From the NCBI GenBank assembly GCA_947589185.1, contig CANQCK010000010.1, positions 1-54,117 on the forward strand: 54,117 nt of DNA, written 5' to 3'. Made by a program: the position numbers and the translations under genes. The notes under the pieces are model-generated. The model ran no database searches, was not told where the DNA came from, and saw only the letters and a list, made by a program, of their open reading frames with translations. This DNA is from an uncultured Clostridia bacterium (GTDB lineage: Bacteria; Bacillota; Clostridia; Oscillospirales; Ruminococcaceae). Shown here in pieces: positions 18,001 through 27,074 of this stretch (positions within the stretch are counted from its first letter, which is position 1; each line of letters begins with the position of its first letter).

Positions 18001-18800
18001 AACCAAGAGTTCTTATTCCTGTTTTTCCGGGCACAAACTGTGAATACGACACAGCAAGAGCCTTTGAAAGAGCAGGTGCTTTGCCTGAGGTATTTGTTAT
18101 TAAAAACTTCTCTGCCGAAGCTATTTCAGAATCGGTTGAGGAAATTGAAAAACTTATAAGACAGTCTCAAATCATTATGCTTCCAGGCGGTTTCAGCGGC
18201 GGAGACGAGCCTGACGGAAGCGGTAAGTTTATAACATCATTTTTCCGAAATCCACGTCTTACTCAAGCCGTTCATGAACTTCTGAAATACAGAGACGGTT
18301 TAATGCTCGGTATCTGCAACGGCTTCCAGGCACTTATAAAGCTGGGTCTTGTACCTTACGGAAAAATAGTTGATATGCGGGACGACTCTCCTACCCTTAC
18401 ATTCAACTCTATAGCACGTCACCAATCAAAAATGGTAAATACCAGAATAGCTTCAAACAAGTCTCCGTGGCTTGCTGAATGTAATGTGGGAGATATTCAC
18501 ACTGTTGCGATCTCTCACGGTGAGGGCAGGTTTGTTGCAAGTGAGGAGGAAATTGCAAGTCTTGCAGCTAATGGTCAGATCGCAACTCAATATGTTGATT
18601 TTGAAAATCGTCCGACTATGAACATTCACTGCAATCCGAACTCTTCAATGTCTGCAATTGAAGGTATCACTTCGCCAGACGGCAGAGTTCTCGGTAAAAT
18701 GGGACACTCCGAAAGAATCGGTGAGGATATTTCAAAGAACGTTCCCGGAAATAAAGACCAGAAAATATTTGAAAGCGGAGTTAAATATTTTACTGATTAG
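15084..18800 (+). CDS. purL: Phosphoribosylformylglycinamidine synthase, single-chain clostridial type
   Basis: This 1238-residue enzyme converts FGAR, glutamine and ATP to FGAM in purine synthesis. It joins a PurS-like N-terminus, the two AIRS-type ATP domains (DHCRHTTF near residue 228, ETHNHPTEIEPFGGAATCLGG near residue 325) and a C-terminal glutamine amidotransferase domain with FPGTNCEYDTA, GICNGFQ (nucleophile Cys) and HCNPN near the end. This is the long single-chain form of clostridia, so separate purS and purQ are not needed. It follows mtaB by 22 bases with AAGGAG and ends in a strong terminator. No other pur gene is in the window. Confidence 0.96.
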   Translation: MPVYRIYVEKKPSYASQAETLLSGIKSVLKIPELTGIRVVNRYDVEGLSEDDFKKCVPVVFSEPAVDVTYNDIPKLQPNENIIAAEYLPGQFDQRADSCAQCISLLTGGNRPNVRSATIYILQGDISEKDINDVRNYLINPVESREASLKPVDTLDIKYDIPERVITIEGFIYSSDSELKSLMTSLGLAMDFDDIKFCQDYFKNTEKRNPTITEIRMIDTYWSDHCRHTTFSTIIDEADIKTPYINETYKDYLKTRKNLYGNRTDKPITLMDLAVIGAKKLKSEGLLNDLDESEEINACSVKIKVDVDGKSEDWLLMFKNETHNHPTEIEPFGGAATCLGGAIRDPLSGRSYVYQAMRVTGASNPLVPFEDTVAGKLPQRKITVGAANGYSSYGNQIGLATGHVSEIYHPGYVAKRMEIGAVIGAAPAENVRRERPKPNDLVILLGGKTGRDGCGGATGSSKSHTMDSLETCGAEVQKGNAPEERKLQRLFRKPEVTKMIKRCNDFGAGGVSVAIGELTDGLEINLDAVTKKYDGLDGTELAISESQERMAVVIAKNDVDKFLSEAEKENLEATVVAHVTDDRRLKMNWKGNEIVNLSRDFLNSNGAEKHTKITISEPYFLTGSNIDNSPEKWEAMISNLNICSQKGLVERFDSTIGAGTILMPYGGKYQNTPTQAMAAKIPVLHGETSTASIMGWGYDPFLSEKSPYHGAIAAVVESIAKVVATGGKHKKCWLTFQEYFERTQNDPKRWGKPLAALLGAYKAQNELGCASIGGKDSMSGTFEKIDVPPTLVSFAVSVADSFDITSQEFKEVGSKVIYMAPEYDENGIVDFESVKNIFEKVEKLICEEQALACWAVSFGGISEAVAKMGFGNRIGFKFTNEVTPKELFTPCYGAFVIELKSNVETEERVIGETIGEYKIYTSDYELDLEHLQTLWENKLEPVFPAKIENDHGVVDKYSYRSENKIKPIAPIAKPRVLIPVFPGTNCEYDTARAFERAGALPEVFVIKNFSAEAISESVEEIEKLIRQSQIIMLPGGFSGGDEPDGSGKFITSFFRNPRLTQAVHELLKYRDGLMLGICNGFQALIKLGLVPYGKIVDMRDDSPTLTFNSIARHQSKMVNTRIASNKSPWLAECNVGDIHTVAISHGEGRFVASEEEIASLAANGQIATQYVDFENRPTMNIHCNPNSSMSAIEGITSPDGRVLGKMGHSERIGEDISKNVPGNKDQKIFESGVKYFTD

Positions 18801-18815
18801 TTTTAGTCAAATTAT

Positions 18816-18857
18816 AAAAACACCTTATGACAGATTTGTTCTTCATAAGGTGTTTTT
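18816..18857. terminator. Bidirectional terminator after purL
   Basis: AAAAACACCTTATGA pairs with TCATAAGGTGTTTTT, giving T-runs both ways. It ends the purL transcript and the converging membrane-protein gene. Confidence 0.92.
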
Positions 18858-18858
18858 C

Positions 18859-19599
18859 TTATAATCTTCTACGTCTGGAATTTCTTATCTCACGCCGTCT
18901 TAAAACATCATTTTTTATTCTAATCTCCTTCTGGCTTTCACGCTCGTTTTCTACCATAATTCCAAGCCTCTTTATTCTGTTTCGGCAGGTTAATGACAAA
19001 GCGATTATACCTAGCAATACAAAAATTAATATTACCTGAAATACAGATTCCCACAGCTCATAGGTGTTCTTTTCTTCAATAAGCCTTGAAATAATGCTGT
19101 CTCTTAGCGTTTTCTGCGAATCGCTTATATATTTAACACAAGAGGTGTACTCATTACTTGATATAAATTCCCTCGCCTTGTTTTGCTTTGCCTCTTGTAT
19201 CATTTTATTTAATGCGTTCTGTTCGGCAGGAGCTATATATTTATCCCAAGCACTGTCAATCTTTGATAAAATCTCTTTCTCACTTTTCTCAAGACCGATC
19301 GCAAGCATCATCTTTCTTGACAACGCCATATCTCCAGTAACAACATTTTCTTTCATATATTCCGAATAATAGTCTACATTTGATGAATCAACATATAAAT
19401 ACAGCAGGTTAGTTCTGTTAAGAAAGCACGAATGATACTGATTTGAATACTCTATCATATCATTAAGTTTATTATTAGCCGACATTGCAGCTCTGCCAAA
19501 GAAAAGATATACAAGCAAAATCAGCAGACTGAGAACACATAAAAAAATCATAAACGGTATCTTACTGAAAGAAACCATTTTTTTATTCAGTTTTGACAT
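18859..19599 (-). CDS. Two-TM protein with chemoreceptor-like extracellular helical domain
   Basis: A membrane segment at about residues 16-36 and another at about 184-204 bracket some 145 helical residues, the layout of a four-helix-bundle sensor such as the MCP ligand-binding domain. After the second segment there is only a short, very basic tail (rich in Arg/Lys, ending SRRRRL), with no HAMP, kinase or methyl-accepting signalling domain. It may be a truncated receptor or a stand-alone sensor that pairs with a partner elsewhere. The start chosen is ATG at 19599, eight bases after AAAGGA; a TTG directly precedes it. Confidence 0.65.
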   Translation of the reverse strand: MSKLNKKMVSFSKIPFMIFLCVLSLLILLVYLFFGRAAMSANNKLNDMIEYSNQYHSCFLNRTNLLYLYVDSSNVDYYSEYMKENVVTGDMALSRKMMLAIGLEKSEKEILSKIDSAWDKYIAPAEQNALNKMIQEAKQNKAREFISSNEYTSCVKYISDSQKTLRDSIISRLIEEKNTYELWESVFQVILIFVLLGIIALSLTCRNRIKRLGIMVENERESQKEIRIKNDVLRRREIRNSRRRRL

Positions 19600-19805
19600 C
19601 AAATCATTCCTTTCACAAGACTGAATTTATTTAAAATTCTGTATAATAAACTACTTATATATTATTTATGTATTAGTACAATTATACTTTATTCGACTGC
19701 TTATGTCAATTAATAATATTGACAAACCTGTCTCAATTTAATATACTTAATCAGACAAATAAAAGTCAATAGGCATAACGTAAAACTTTGAAACGGGAGA
19801 CTGAT

Positions 19806-20504
19806 ATGAAAAAAATATGTATAATAATAATCTGTGTTTTTATGTGCATTTTATCGGGATTTAATGCATTTGCTGAGGAAGAAATAAGATTCACTTTATC
19901 CGCTGAAGAGGTTGAAAACAATACTGCTGAGGTGATTTTGGTATGCGACCGAAATCCGGGAATATTAGAAGGAGAATTCAATATTCTTTACAATTCATCA
20001 ATTATAGGTCTAAGCGGTTATGAATTTGCTGTTGACGGCTTTACAACAGAGGAATTTTCTGACGAGGGACGTATCAATGTAAAATTTAAAAAAGCTGACA
20101 ATGATCTAAGTGCCGGCGGAAAAATATGCTCGCTGATGTTTGACATAAAAAACTCTGATGAAGATCTCGCAGGAGTGACAATTGAATTTACATCATTAAA
20201 GGACAACGACGGCAGCGAACTAAACCGGCTTGTTGAATCCTGCGAAATAAATATTCCCGATGGAATAGTGGAAAACACAGACAAGAATTCCGATACCAAC
20301 AGTAATAATAACACTGAACCCGAAACCAATGAAATACAATCTAAATCTGAAAATAGTGTCAGCGAAGCCGAAGACGCTGTTTCAAACTCAATTGAAAACG
20401 AAAATGATATTTCAGAAAAAGTTTTACTAATAATAGGCGGAGCAATGATAGTTTTAGGTGCAGGAGTTCTTTTTGCAAACTTTAAATCCAGAAACGGAAA
20501 ATAA
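19806..20504 (+). CDS. Membrane-anchored protein with cohesin-like domain
   Basis: A signal peptide (about residues 1-22, ending AFAEE) is followed by a beta-sandwich region of about 125 residues with the cohesin pattern: AEVILVCDRNPGILEGEFNI, YNSSIIGLSGYEF and GGKICSLMFDIKN. An acidic Asn/Glu/Ser-rich linker and a C-terminal membrane segment with a basic tail (FKSRNGK) complete the 232-residue protein. Cohesins bind dockerins in cellulosome-type complexes, and the terminal anchor would display the domain on the surface. The homology is remote. The ATG at 19806 is preceded by CGGGAGA; an upstream in-frame TTG is less likely. Confidence 0.6.
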   Translation: MKKICIIIICVFMCILSGFNAFAEEEIRFTLSAEEVENNTAEVILVCDRNPGILEGEFNILYNSSIIGLSGYEFAVDGFTTEEFSDEGRINVKFKKADNDLSAGGKICSLMFDIKNSDEDLAGVTIEFTSLKDNDGSELNRLVESCEINIPDGIVENTDKNSDTNSNNNTEPETNEIQSKSENSVSEAEDAVSNSIENENDISEKVLLIIGGAMIVLGAGVLFANFKSRNGK

Positions 20505-20516
20505 ATAATTATACTA

Positions 20517-20548
20517 AAACCTCTCGCAAGTACTTGCGAGAGGTTTTT
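20517..20548. terminator. Bidirectional terminator between the cohesin-like gene and dapL
   Basis: A perfect palindrome, AAAACCTCTCGCAAGT with ACTTGCGAGAGGTTTT, serves both converging genes. Confidence 0.92.
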
Positions 20549-20558
20549 AACTATGTTA

Positions 20559-21761
20559 TTAAAATTTCAGCTTTTTTATCCTTTCAACAGCTTCCTTTGT
20601 CTTTTCCCTGTCACCGAAGGCTGTAAGTCTGAAATAGCCCTCACCGTTCTTTCCAAAACCTGCACCGGGCGTTCCGACAACATTTGCCTCATTCAAAAGC
20701 TTATCAAAAAACTCCCAGCTTCCCATATTATTTGGGCATTTAAGCCATATATAAGGCGAGTTCTTTCCACCTGTATAATAAATTCCCAACTCGTCAAGAG
20801 CAGACGCTATAATTTTTGCGTTTTCCTGATAGTAGCTTAAATTTTCCTTTATCTGCTTTTGTCCCTCTTGTGAAAATACAGCGGCTGCTCCGCATTGAAC
20901 AGGATAGGAAACTCCGTTAAACTTAGTTGCCTGTCTCCTATACCATGTATCGTAAACTGAAACATCTTCTCCCGATTTATTTTTCATTTTGAGTTCCTTA
21001 GGAATAATAGTGTATCCGCATCGTGTTCCCGTAAATCCAGCTGTCTTGGAAAGCGAGCAAAACTCAATTGCACACTCTTTGGCACCATCAACCTCATAAA
21101 TACTGCAAGGAATATTATCCTCTGTTATGAATGCTTCATATGCAGCGTCATACAAAATAATTGCATTCTGGTTCTTTGCGTATTCGATCCACTCTCTTAA
21201 CTGCTCCTTAGTATACGCAGAGCCGGTAGGGTTATTAGGCGAACACAAATATATTAAATCAGCTTTTACATTCTTGTCAGGCATTGCTGCAAAGCCATTT
21301 TCTTCAGTTGAGTCTGCATACAGTATTTTTCTTCCGCTGATTATATTTGTATCTACATATACAGGATAAACAGGGTCTGTTACCAAAACTGTATTATCCT
21401 CATCAAAAATATCAACTATATTACCGCAGTCTGATTTCGCTCCGTCAGATACAAAAACCTCGTTTGGTGCAATGTCTACATTGTCCTTTGTCTTATAATA
21501 ATCTGCAATCGCCTTTCTTAAAAACTCATATCCGTCATAATCAGGATAACCCTTAAAAGTCTCCTTGTTGGCAAGTTCATCAACGCCCTTATGCATAGCA
21601 TCTATTACCGCAGGTGCCAAAGGCAGTGTAACATCACCTATTCCCAGTCTTATAACATCAGCATCAGGGTATGCCTTTGTGTAATCATTTACCCTCTTTG
21701 CAATCTCCGCAAACAGATAATTCGCAACAAGATTGTTAAAGTTGTCATTCATTAAAGCCAT
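20559..21761 (-). CDS. dapL: LL-diaminopimelate aminotransferase
   Basis: DapL converts tetrahydrodipicolinate directly to LL-2,6-diaminopimelate using glutamate, in lysine and peptidoglycan synthesis. The 400-residue PLP enzyme shows RLGIGDVTLPL at the N-terminus, SPNNPTG near residue 175, and the PLP-lysine in SLSKTAGFTGTRCGY near residue 240. The gene is 25 bases downstream of the carB-dapF fusion in the same direction. DapF acts on the product of DapL, so the operon encodes consecutive steps. Confidence 0.96.
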   Translation of the reverse strand: MALMNDNFNNLVANYLFAEIAKRVNDYTKAYPDADVIRLGIGDVTLPLAPAVIDAMHKGVDELANKETFKGYPDYDGYEFLRKAIADYYKTKDNVDIAPNEVFVSDGAKSDCGNIVDIFDEDNTVLVTDPVYPVYVDTNIISGRKILYADSTEENGFAAMPDKNVKADLIYLCSPNNPTGSAYTKEQLREWIEYAKNQNAIILYDAAYEAFITEDNIPCSIYEVDGAKECAIEFCSLSKTAGFTGTRCGYTIIPKELKMKNKSGEDVSVYDTWYRRQATKFNGVSYPVQCGAAAVFSQEGQKQIKENLSYYQENAKIIASALDELGIYYTGGKNSPYIWLKCPNNMGSWEFFDKLLNEANVVGTPGAGFGKNGEGYFRLTAFGDREKTKEAVERIKKLKF

Positions 21762-21786
21762 TTTATCAATTTCCCTTTCTGTTTTT

Positions 21787-24700
21787 TTATATAATAACCG
21801 TTCCCGTGCATACTGTTACAGCTTCGCCTGTCATATAAACTGTTCCGTCATCTGTGAATCTGATAACCAGATCTCCTCCACGAAGCTTAACTGTAATATC
21901 AGTATTTCTCTCACAGTATCCGTTTAAAATAGCCGCAACAGCAGCCGCACAGGCTCCTGTTCCGCAAGCCCATGTCTCTCCGGAACCTCTCTCCCACACT
22001 CTCATCTTGAGAGTTTTCTTGTCAATAACCTGAATAAACTCTGCGTTTACTCTTTCAGGGAAAATTTCATTTCTCTCGAACTTAGGTCCTACTTCCTCAA
22101 GCGGGAATGTATCTACATTGTTTACAAATGTCACGCAGTGAGGATTTCCCATTGATATGCAGGTAATATTATAATCCTTACCGCCTATATTCACCGTTCT
22201 GTCGATAATGCTGTCGCCGCTTAAAGCAACCGGTATCTTCTTAGGATCAAGTTCTGCCTTGCCCATTGTTACCTTTGCACCTACAACTTCGCCGTAATGC
22301 CTTTGAAGCTCAACATGGATTATTCCGCTTAAAGTTTCAATATCCATCTCGTCCTTGTCAACAAGACCGTTATCCCTCATAAACTTTGCAACACATCGTA
22401 TTCCATTTCCGCACATCTTGCCCTCAGAACCGTCGAGATTGAACATTCGCATTTTTGCGTCTGCAACCTTTGACCTCCTGATAAGTATAACTCCGTCGCC
22501 GCCAATTCCAAAATGTCTGTCTGATAAGCGTATGCTTAATCCCTCTGGATTGTCAAGCCGCTGGTCAAAGCAGTTGAAATATATATAATCGTTTCCGCAG
22601 CCGTGCATCTTGGAGAATTCCAGCTTCTGTTTTTCTTTTCGCATATCGTTTATGTCAACAAGCTCGGTAGATAATTCAGAATACTTGCTCTTTAAGCTGG
22701 ACGCAATTGCGTTAGCTGTGTCAATAGAAGTCAGACAAGGAATGTTTCTGTCAACTGTTTTTCTTCTTATCTTAACGCTGTCACGCTCAGGGTTTCTTCC
22801 CTTTGAGGAGGTGGATATAACATAGTGTATTTTACCGCTCTCGATAAGCTTCAAGGTGTTATTCTCACCCTCGTGAATTTTGTCTACAACTATAGCCTTG
22901 ATGCCGTTTTGTTCTAAAGTTTTAGCCGTTCCCCTTGTAGCGTAAATCTCAAAGCCAAGATCTTGAAATGCCTTTGCAGTCTCAGCAATCTCCGGTTTAT
23001 CTGAATCCCTTACAGTTATAAATACTCCGCCTTCTTTTTCAAGAGTGTAACCTGCGGCGATAAGTCCCTTATACAGCGATTCCTCAAGAGTGTTTGCAAC
23101 CGCCAAAACCTCTCCTGTAGACTTCATCTCAGGACCTAAGTGGTTATCAACATCAATAAGCTTTTCAAAACTGAACACAGGTACTTTAACAGCAATATAC
23201 GGCGAGTTTGGATAAAGTCCTGTTCCATAACCCATATCTCTCAGCTTTTCTCCCAGCATAGCCCTTGTCGCAAGCTCAACCATAGGCACGCCCGTTACCT
23301 TTGAAATATACGGAATAGTTCTCGACGAACGTGGATTTACTTCGATTACATAAAGCTCATCATGATAAATAAGATACTGAATGTTTACAAGTCCTTTAGT
23401 TTTAAGCGAAACCGCCAGCTTTTTAGAGCAGTCAACTATTCTTTCCATCAGCTTATCTGAAACATTCCAAGCAGGATATACCGCAATAGAGTCGCCTGAG
23501 TGAACACCTGCCCTCTCTATATGCTCCATGATTCCCGGAATGAGAATTTCCTCGCCGTCACATATAGCGTCAACCTCGATCTCAGGTCCCATTAGGTATT
23601 TATCAATAAGTATTGGGTTTTCAATCTCCTGTGCAAGAATTATTGCCATATATTCTTTTATATCGTCGTCATTGAAGGCAATAATCATATTCTGCCCGCC
23701 CAGAACATAAGACGGTCTCATAAGAACAGGATAATGTATTCTGTTAGCAACCTCTAAAGCTTCCTTTGTGGTCATAACGGTAAAGCCCTGAGGACGCTTG
23801 ATATTATGCTCTTCCAACAACTCGTCAAACCGCTCTCTGTCCTCGGCAGCGTCAATGCTGTCAGGCGGAGTTCCCAAAATATTAACACCGTTTTTAGCCA
23901 TATGCTTCGTCAGCTTGATAGCAGTCTGACCGCCGAAAGCAACAACTACTCCGTATGGCTTTTCTACATTGATGATGTTCATTACATCTTCATTAGTTAA
24001 AGGCTCAAAGTAAAGTCTGTCAGCCGTGTCAAAATCAGTTGAAACAGTTTCAGGATTGTTGTTTACGATTACAACGTCAAAGCCCTGTCTTTTAAGTGCC
24101 CATACACACTGAACAGACGCATAGTCAAACTCAATTCCCTGACCGATCCTTATAGGTCCGGAGCCGAAAACTATAACAGTTTTTCTGTCTCCCTCTTTAG
24201 AAGAATTTATAAACTGTTCTGCCTCGTCGTCCTCGTCAAAGGTAGAATAGAAATACGGAGTCTGTGCGGCAAATTCCGCAGCACAGGTATCAACCATCTT
24301 AAATGACGCATATTTCTTTTCCTCAATCTTACAGCCTGATACTTCTTCTATTACCTTGTCAAGATACCCCAGCTTTTTTGCTCTTAAATAAAGCTCGTTT
24401 GTCAAAACGCCTTTTCTGAGTTCCTTTTCGACATCTATAAGTTTATCCAGCTTATTTAAAAACCATTTATCTATCTTTGTTATTTCGTGAATTTCATCAA
24501 CAGAAACTCCACGTCTCATTGCCTCATATACAACGAACAGTCTCTCATCATCACAGCTGTGGAGCTTTTCTTTGATCTTTTCATCGCTCATTTGAATATG
24601 CTTTTCTGACAAAAGCGAGCTCAATCCTATTTCAGCACCTCTTACAGCCTTCATAATAGCCTGTTCAAAGGTAGTTCCGATAGCCATTACTTCTCCTGTA

Positions 24701-25839
24701 GCTTTCATCTGAGTGCCCAAAGTTCTCTTAGCATACACAAACTTGTCAAACGGCCACTTAGGCAGCTTAACTACAACATAGTCGAGTGCAGGCTCAAAGC
24801 AAGCGTATGTCTTACCTGTAACTGCGTTTTTGATCTCCGCTAAGGTGTAGCCTATAGCTATCTTAGCCGCAACCTTTGCAATCGGATAACCTGTCGCTTT
24901 TGAAGCAAGAGCCGAAGAACGTGAAACTCTGGGATTTACCTCGATAACTGCATATTCAAACGTATCAGGATTTAAAGCAAACTGACAGTTACAGCCGCCC
25001 TCAACCTTTAAAGCGTCTATTATTTTCAAAGCTGCAGAACGAAGCATCTGATACTCCTTATCAGCAAGGGTAACAGTTGGTGCAATAACTATTGAATCTC
25101 CGGTATGTACTCCGACAGGGTCAAAGTTCTCCATTGAGCAGACGGTTATCACGTTTCCCTCTTTATCACGCATAACCTCAAACTCTATCTCTTTCCAGCC
25201 GGCTATACACTTCTCTACCAGAACCTGTGTTATCGGAGAGAGATAAAGTCCGTTTCTTGCTATATCAATAAGCTCTTCTTCATTGTTTACAATTCCTCCG
25301 CCTGTTCCGCCAAGCGTGAATGCAGGACGGATTATAAGCGGATAGCCTATTCCCTCCTCATTTGCAAAGGCAACAGCATCTTCAACGGTATTTACTACTT
25401 TAGACGGTATGCACGGCTGACCTATAGACTCCATTGTGTCCTTGAACATCTGTCTGTCCTCAGCCTTGTCTATAGTCTCCGGGTTTGCACCTAAGAGTTT
25501 TACATTATATTTATCCAAAAAGCCCTCTTTTGCAAGCTCCATTGATAGGGTAAGTCCCGTCTGTCCTCCCAAAGTTGAAAGAACACTGTCGGGTCTCTCC
25601 TTCTTGATTACCCTCTTTACCGTTTCAAGCGTCAGAGGCTCTATGTAAATCTTATCAGCCATTGCTTTATCTGTCATTATCGTTGCAGGGTTAGAGTTTA
25701 TAAGTATAACCTCAAGCCCCTCCTCCTTTAAAGCACGGCACGCCTGAGTTCCTGCGTAGTCAAACTCAGCAGCCTGACCGATAACTATAGGACCTGAACC
25801 AATTACCAGAACTCTCTTTATATCTTTATTTAAAGGCAT
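21787..25839 (-). CDS. carB: Fusion of carbamoyl-phosphate synthase large subunit and diaminopimelate epimerase
   Basis: One uninterrupted reading frame of 1350 codons encodes two enzymes. Residues 1 to about 1065 are a complete CarB: two ATP-grasp halves beginning RVLVIGSGPIVIGQAAEFDYAG and TVIVFGSGPIRIGQGIEFDYAS, and a C-terminal MGS-like allosteric domain ending near GRNPERDSVKIRR and DTANAIAS. From about residue 1066 (ATG at 22644) a complete DapF follows, with FSKMHGCGNDYIY, the first catalytic Cys in MCGNGIRC and the second in WACGTGACA. No stop codon, frameshift or good internal ribosome site separates them. carA is directly upstream and dapL directly downstream. The fusion may be one polypeptide or may be cut; the sequence cannot say. 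Confidence 0.95.
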   Translation of the reverse strand: MPLNKDIKRVLVIGSGPIVIGQAAEFDYAGTQACRALKEEGLEVILINSNPATIMTDKAMADKIYIEPLTLETVKRVIKKERPDSVLSTLGGQTGLTLSMELAKEGFLDKYNVKLLGANPETIDKAEDRQMFKDTMESIGQPCIPSKVVNTVEDAVAFANEEGIGYPLIIRPAFTLGGTGGGIVNNEEELIDIARNGLYLSPITQVLVEKCIAGWKEIEFEVMRDKEGNVITVCSMENFDPVGVHTGDSIVIAPTVTLADKEYQMLRSAALKIIDALKVEGGCNCQFALNPDTFEYAVIEVNPRVSRSSALASKATGYPIAKVAAKIAIGYTLAEIKNAVTGKTYACFEPALDYVVVKLPKWPFDKFVYAKRTLGTQMKATGEVMAIGTTFEQAIMKAVRGAEIGLSSLLSEKHIQMSDEKIKEKLHSCDDERLFVVYEAMRRGVSVDEIHEITKIDKWFLNKLDKLIDVEKELRKGVLTNELYLRAKKLGYLDKVIEEVSGCKIEEKKYASFKMVDTCAAEFAAQTPYFYSTFDEDDEAEQFINSSKEGDRKTVIVFGSGPIRIGQGIEFDYASVQCVWALKRQGFDVVIVNNNPETVSTDFDTADRLYFEPLTNEDVMNIINVEKPYGVVVAFGGQTAIKLTKHMAKNGVNILGTPPDSIDAAEDRERFDELLEEHNIKRPQGFTVMTTKEALEVANRIHYPVLMRPSYVLGGQNMIIAFNDDDIKEYMAIILAQEIENPILIDKYLMGPEIEVDAICDGEEILIPGIMEHIERAGVHSGDSIAVYPAWNVSDKLMERIVDCSKKLAVSLKTKGLVNIQYLIYHDELYVIEVNPRSSRTIPYISKVTGVPMVELATRAMLGEKLRDMGYGTGLYPNSPYIAVKVPVFSFEKLIDVDNHLGPEMKSTGEVLAVANTLEESLYKGLIAAGYTLEKEGGVFITVRDSDKPEIAETAKAFQDLGFEIYATRGTAKTLEQNGIKAIVVDKIHEGENNTLKLIESGKIHYVISTSSKGRNPERDSVKIRRKTVDRNIPCLTSIDTANAIASSLKSKYSELSTELVDINDMRKEKQKLEFSKMHGCGNDYIYFNCFDQRLDNPEGLSIRLSDRHFGIGGDGVILIRRSKVADAKMRMFNLDGSEGKMCGNGIRCVAKFMRDNGLVDKDEMDIETLSGIIHVELQRHYGEVVGAKVTMGKAELDPKKIPVALSGDSIIDRTVNIGGKDYNITCISMGNPHCVTFVNNVDTFPLEEVGPKFERNEIFPERVNAEFIQVIDKKTLKMRVWERGSGETWACGTGACAAAVAAILNGYCERNTDITVKLRGGDLVIRFTDDGTVYMTGEAVTVCTGTVII

Positions 25840-25896
25840 AGAAATTTTCCTTTCTAAATTATAAGATTTTATTTGTCTATATCCTGTATTTTCTTT

Positions 25897-26979
25897 CTAA
25901 TCCAGCTTTCCTGTATTAATCAGCTTCATAAACCTGTCGAACAAAAATCCTGTATCAAGCGGTCCTCCGCAAGCCTCCGGGTGGAATTGTACCGAGAAAG
26001 CAGGCATATTTTTATAATCAACACCCTCGCAGGTCCCGTCGTTAGCATTTGTAAAGCTAAGTGCTGCATTTTCTCCTAGACTATCATTAACAACCGCATA
26101 TCCGTGATTCTGACTTGTTATATAAACCCTGCCCGTTTTCTCATCCTTAGCAGGCTGGTTTGCTCCCCTGTGACCATATTTCAGCTTTTCTGTTCTTGCC
26201 CCTTGTGATAATGCCAAAAGCTGATGTCCTAAACAAATTCCAAAAATCGGTATTTTTCTATCGCAGATTTTCTTTATCTCTTCAATTATGTCTACATTAT
26301 CAGCAGGATCTCCCGGTCCGTTTGAAAGCATAACTCCGTCGGGATCCATTTCAAATATCCTCTCTGCCTTTGTAAATGCAGGCATAACCGTTACCTCGCA
26401 GCCACGCTTTACAAGTTCACGGCAGATATTCGCTTTTGCTCCCAAGTCAAGAATACATATTCTTTTCTTGATTTCTCCCTCAGGCTTGTATGTAGTTTCG
26501 CTGTCACAGGTTGTGTTCTTTACAGCGTCAACTATCTTGTAGTTCTTTAGCTCAGTCAGACCGAAATCTGTCGTGCCCTCCATAAATATTTTTCCGTTCA
26601 TAACTCCCGATTCACGAACTATTTTCGTCAGGGCTCTTGTATCTATTCCGTAAAGCCCTATAATTCCTTCCTGCTTTAAAAAAGTGTCAAGATCACCCTC
26701 ACAACGAAAGTTGCTGGGCTCTTGACACCAATCTCTAACAATATAACCCTTAACATACGGGTGAGAGCTTTCAAAATCAGAAGGAATAACGCCATAATTA
26801 CCAATCAAAGGAAAAGTTTGAACAACAATTTGTCCATAGTAACTAGGGTCGGTCAAAGTTTCCAAATAACCGGTCATTGCCGTTGTGAAAACAATTTCTC
26901 CAACAGTCTCTCCGGTCTGCCCAAAGCTTTTACCCTCGAAAATTGTTCCGTTTTCTAACATCAGATACGCTTTCTGCAT
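25897..26979 (-). CDS. carA: Carbamoyl-phosphate synthase small subunit
   Basis: CarA hydrolyses glutamine and passes ammonia to CarB for carbamoyl phosphate, used in pyrimidine and arginine synthesis. The N-terminal domain begins AYLMLENGTIFEG, and the class I amidotransferase domain contains the nucleophile in GICLGHQLLAL and the HPEA motif near the C-terminus. I placed the start at the ATG at 26979, six bases after GGGAGG; the GTG at 26997 lies before that site. The carB fusion starts 57 bases downstream. Confidence 0.97.
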   Translation of the reverse strand: MQKAYLMLENGTIFEGKSFGQTGETVGEIVFTTAMTGYLETLTDPSYYGQIVVQTFPLIGNYGVIPSDFESSHPYVKGYIVRDWCQEPSNFRCEGDLDTFLKQEGIIGLYGIDTRALTKIVRESGVMNGKIFMEGTTDFGLTELKNYKIVDAVKNTTCDSETTYKPEGEIKKRICILDLGAKANICRELVKRGCEVTVMPAFTKAERIFEMDPDGVMLSNGPGDPADNVDIIEEIKKICDRKIPIFGICLGHQLLALSQGARTEKLKYGHRGANQPAKDEKTGRVYITSQNHGYAVVNDSLGENAALSFTNANDGTCEGVDYKNMPAFSVQFHPEACGGPLDTGFLFDRFMKLINTGKLD

Positions 26980-27041
26980 CTTAATCCTCCCATTCACTGC
27001 ATAAAAACCAAACCGTTTTTTAGTTATCTAATTAAGTATAC

Positions 27042-27069
27042 ACTATAATAAATATTTTGTCTATGTCAA
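27042..27069 (-). promoter_or_regulatory. Probable promoter of carA
   Basis: On the minus strand TTGACA (complement of 27064-27069), 16 bases and TATAGT (complement of 27042-27047) lie between the ANTAR gene and carA. No attenuator or PyrR-type leader is recognisable in the short space before carA. Confidence 0.6.
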
Positions 27070-27074
27070 AAATA

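Noticed and set aside
22590-22660. Frameshift or hidden stop separating carB and dapF
   Set aside because: The reading frame is open through both domains with intact motifs on each side, so the fusion is the simplest reading.
26980-27074. PyrR or other attenuator before carA
   Set aside because: The leader is too short and no terminator/antiterminator pair is visible.
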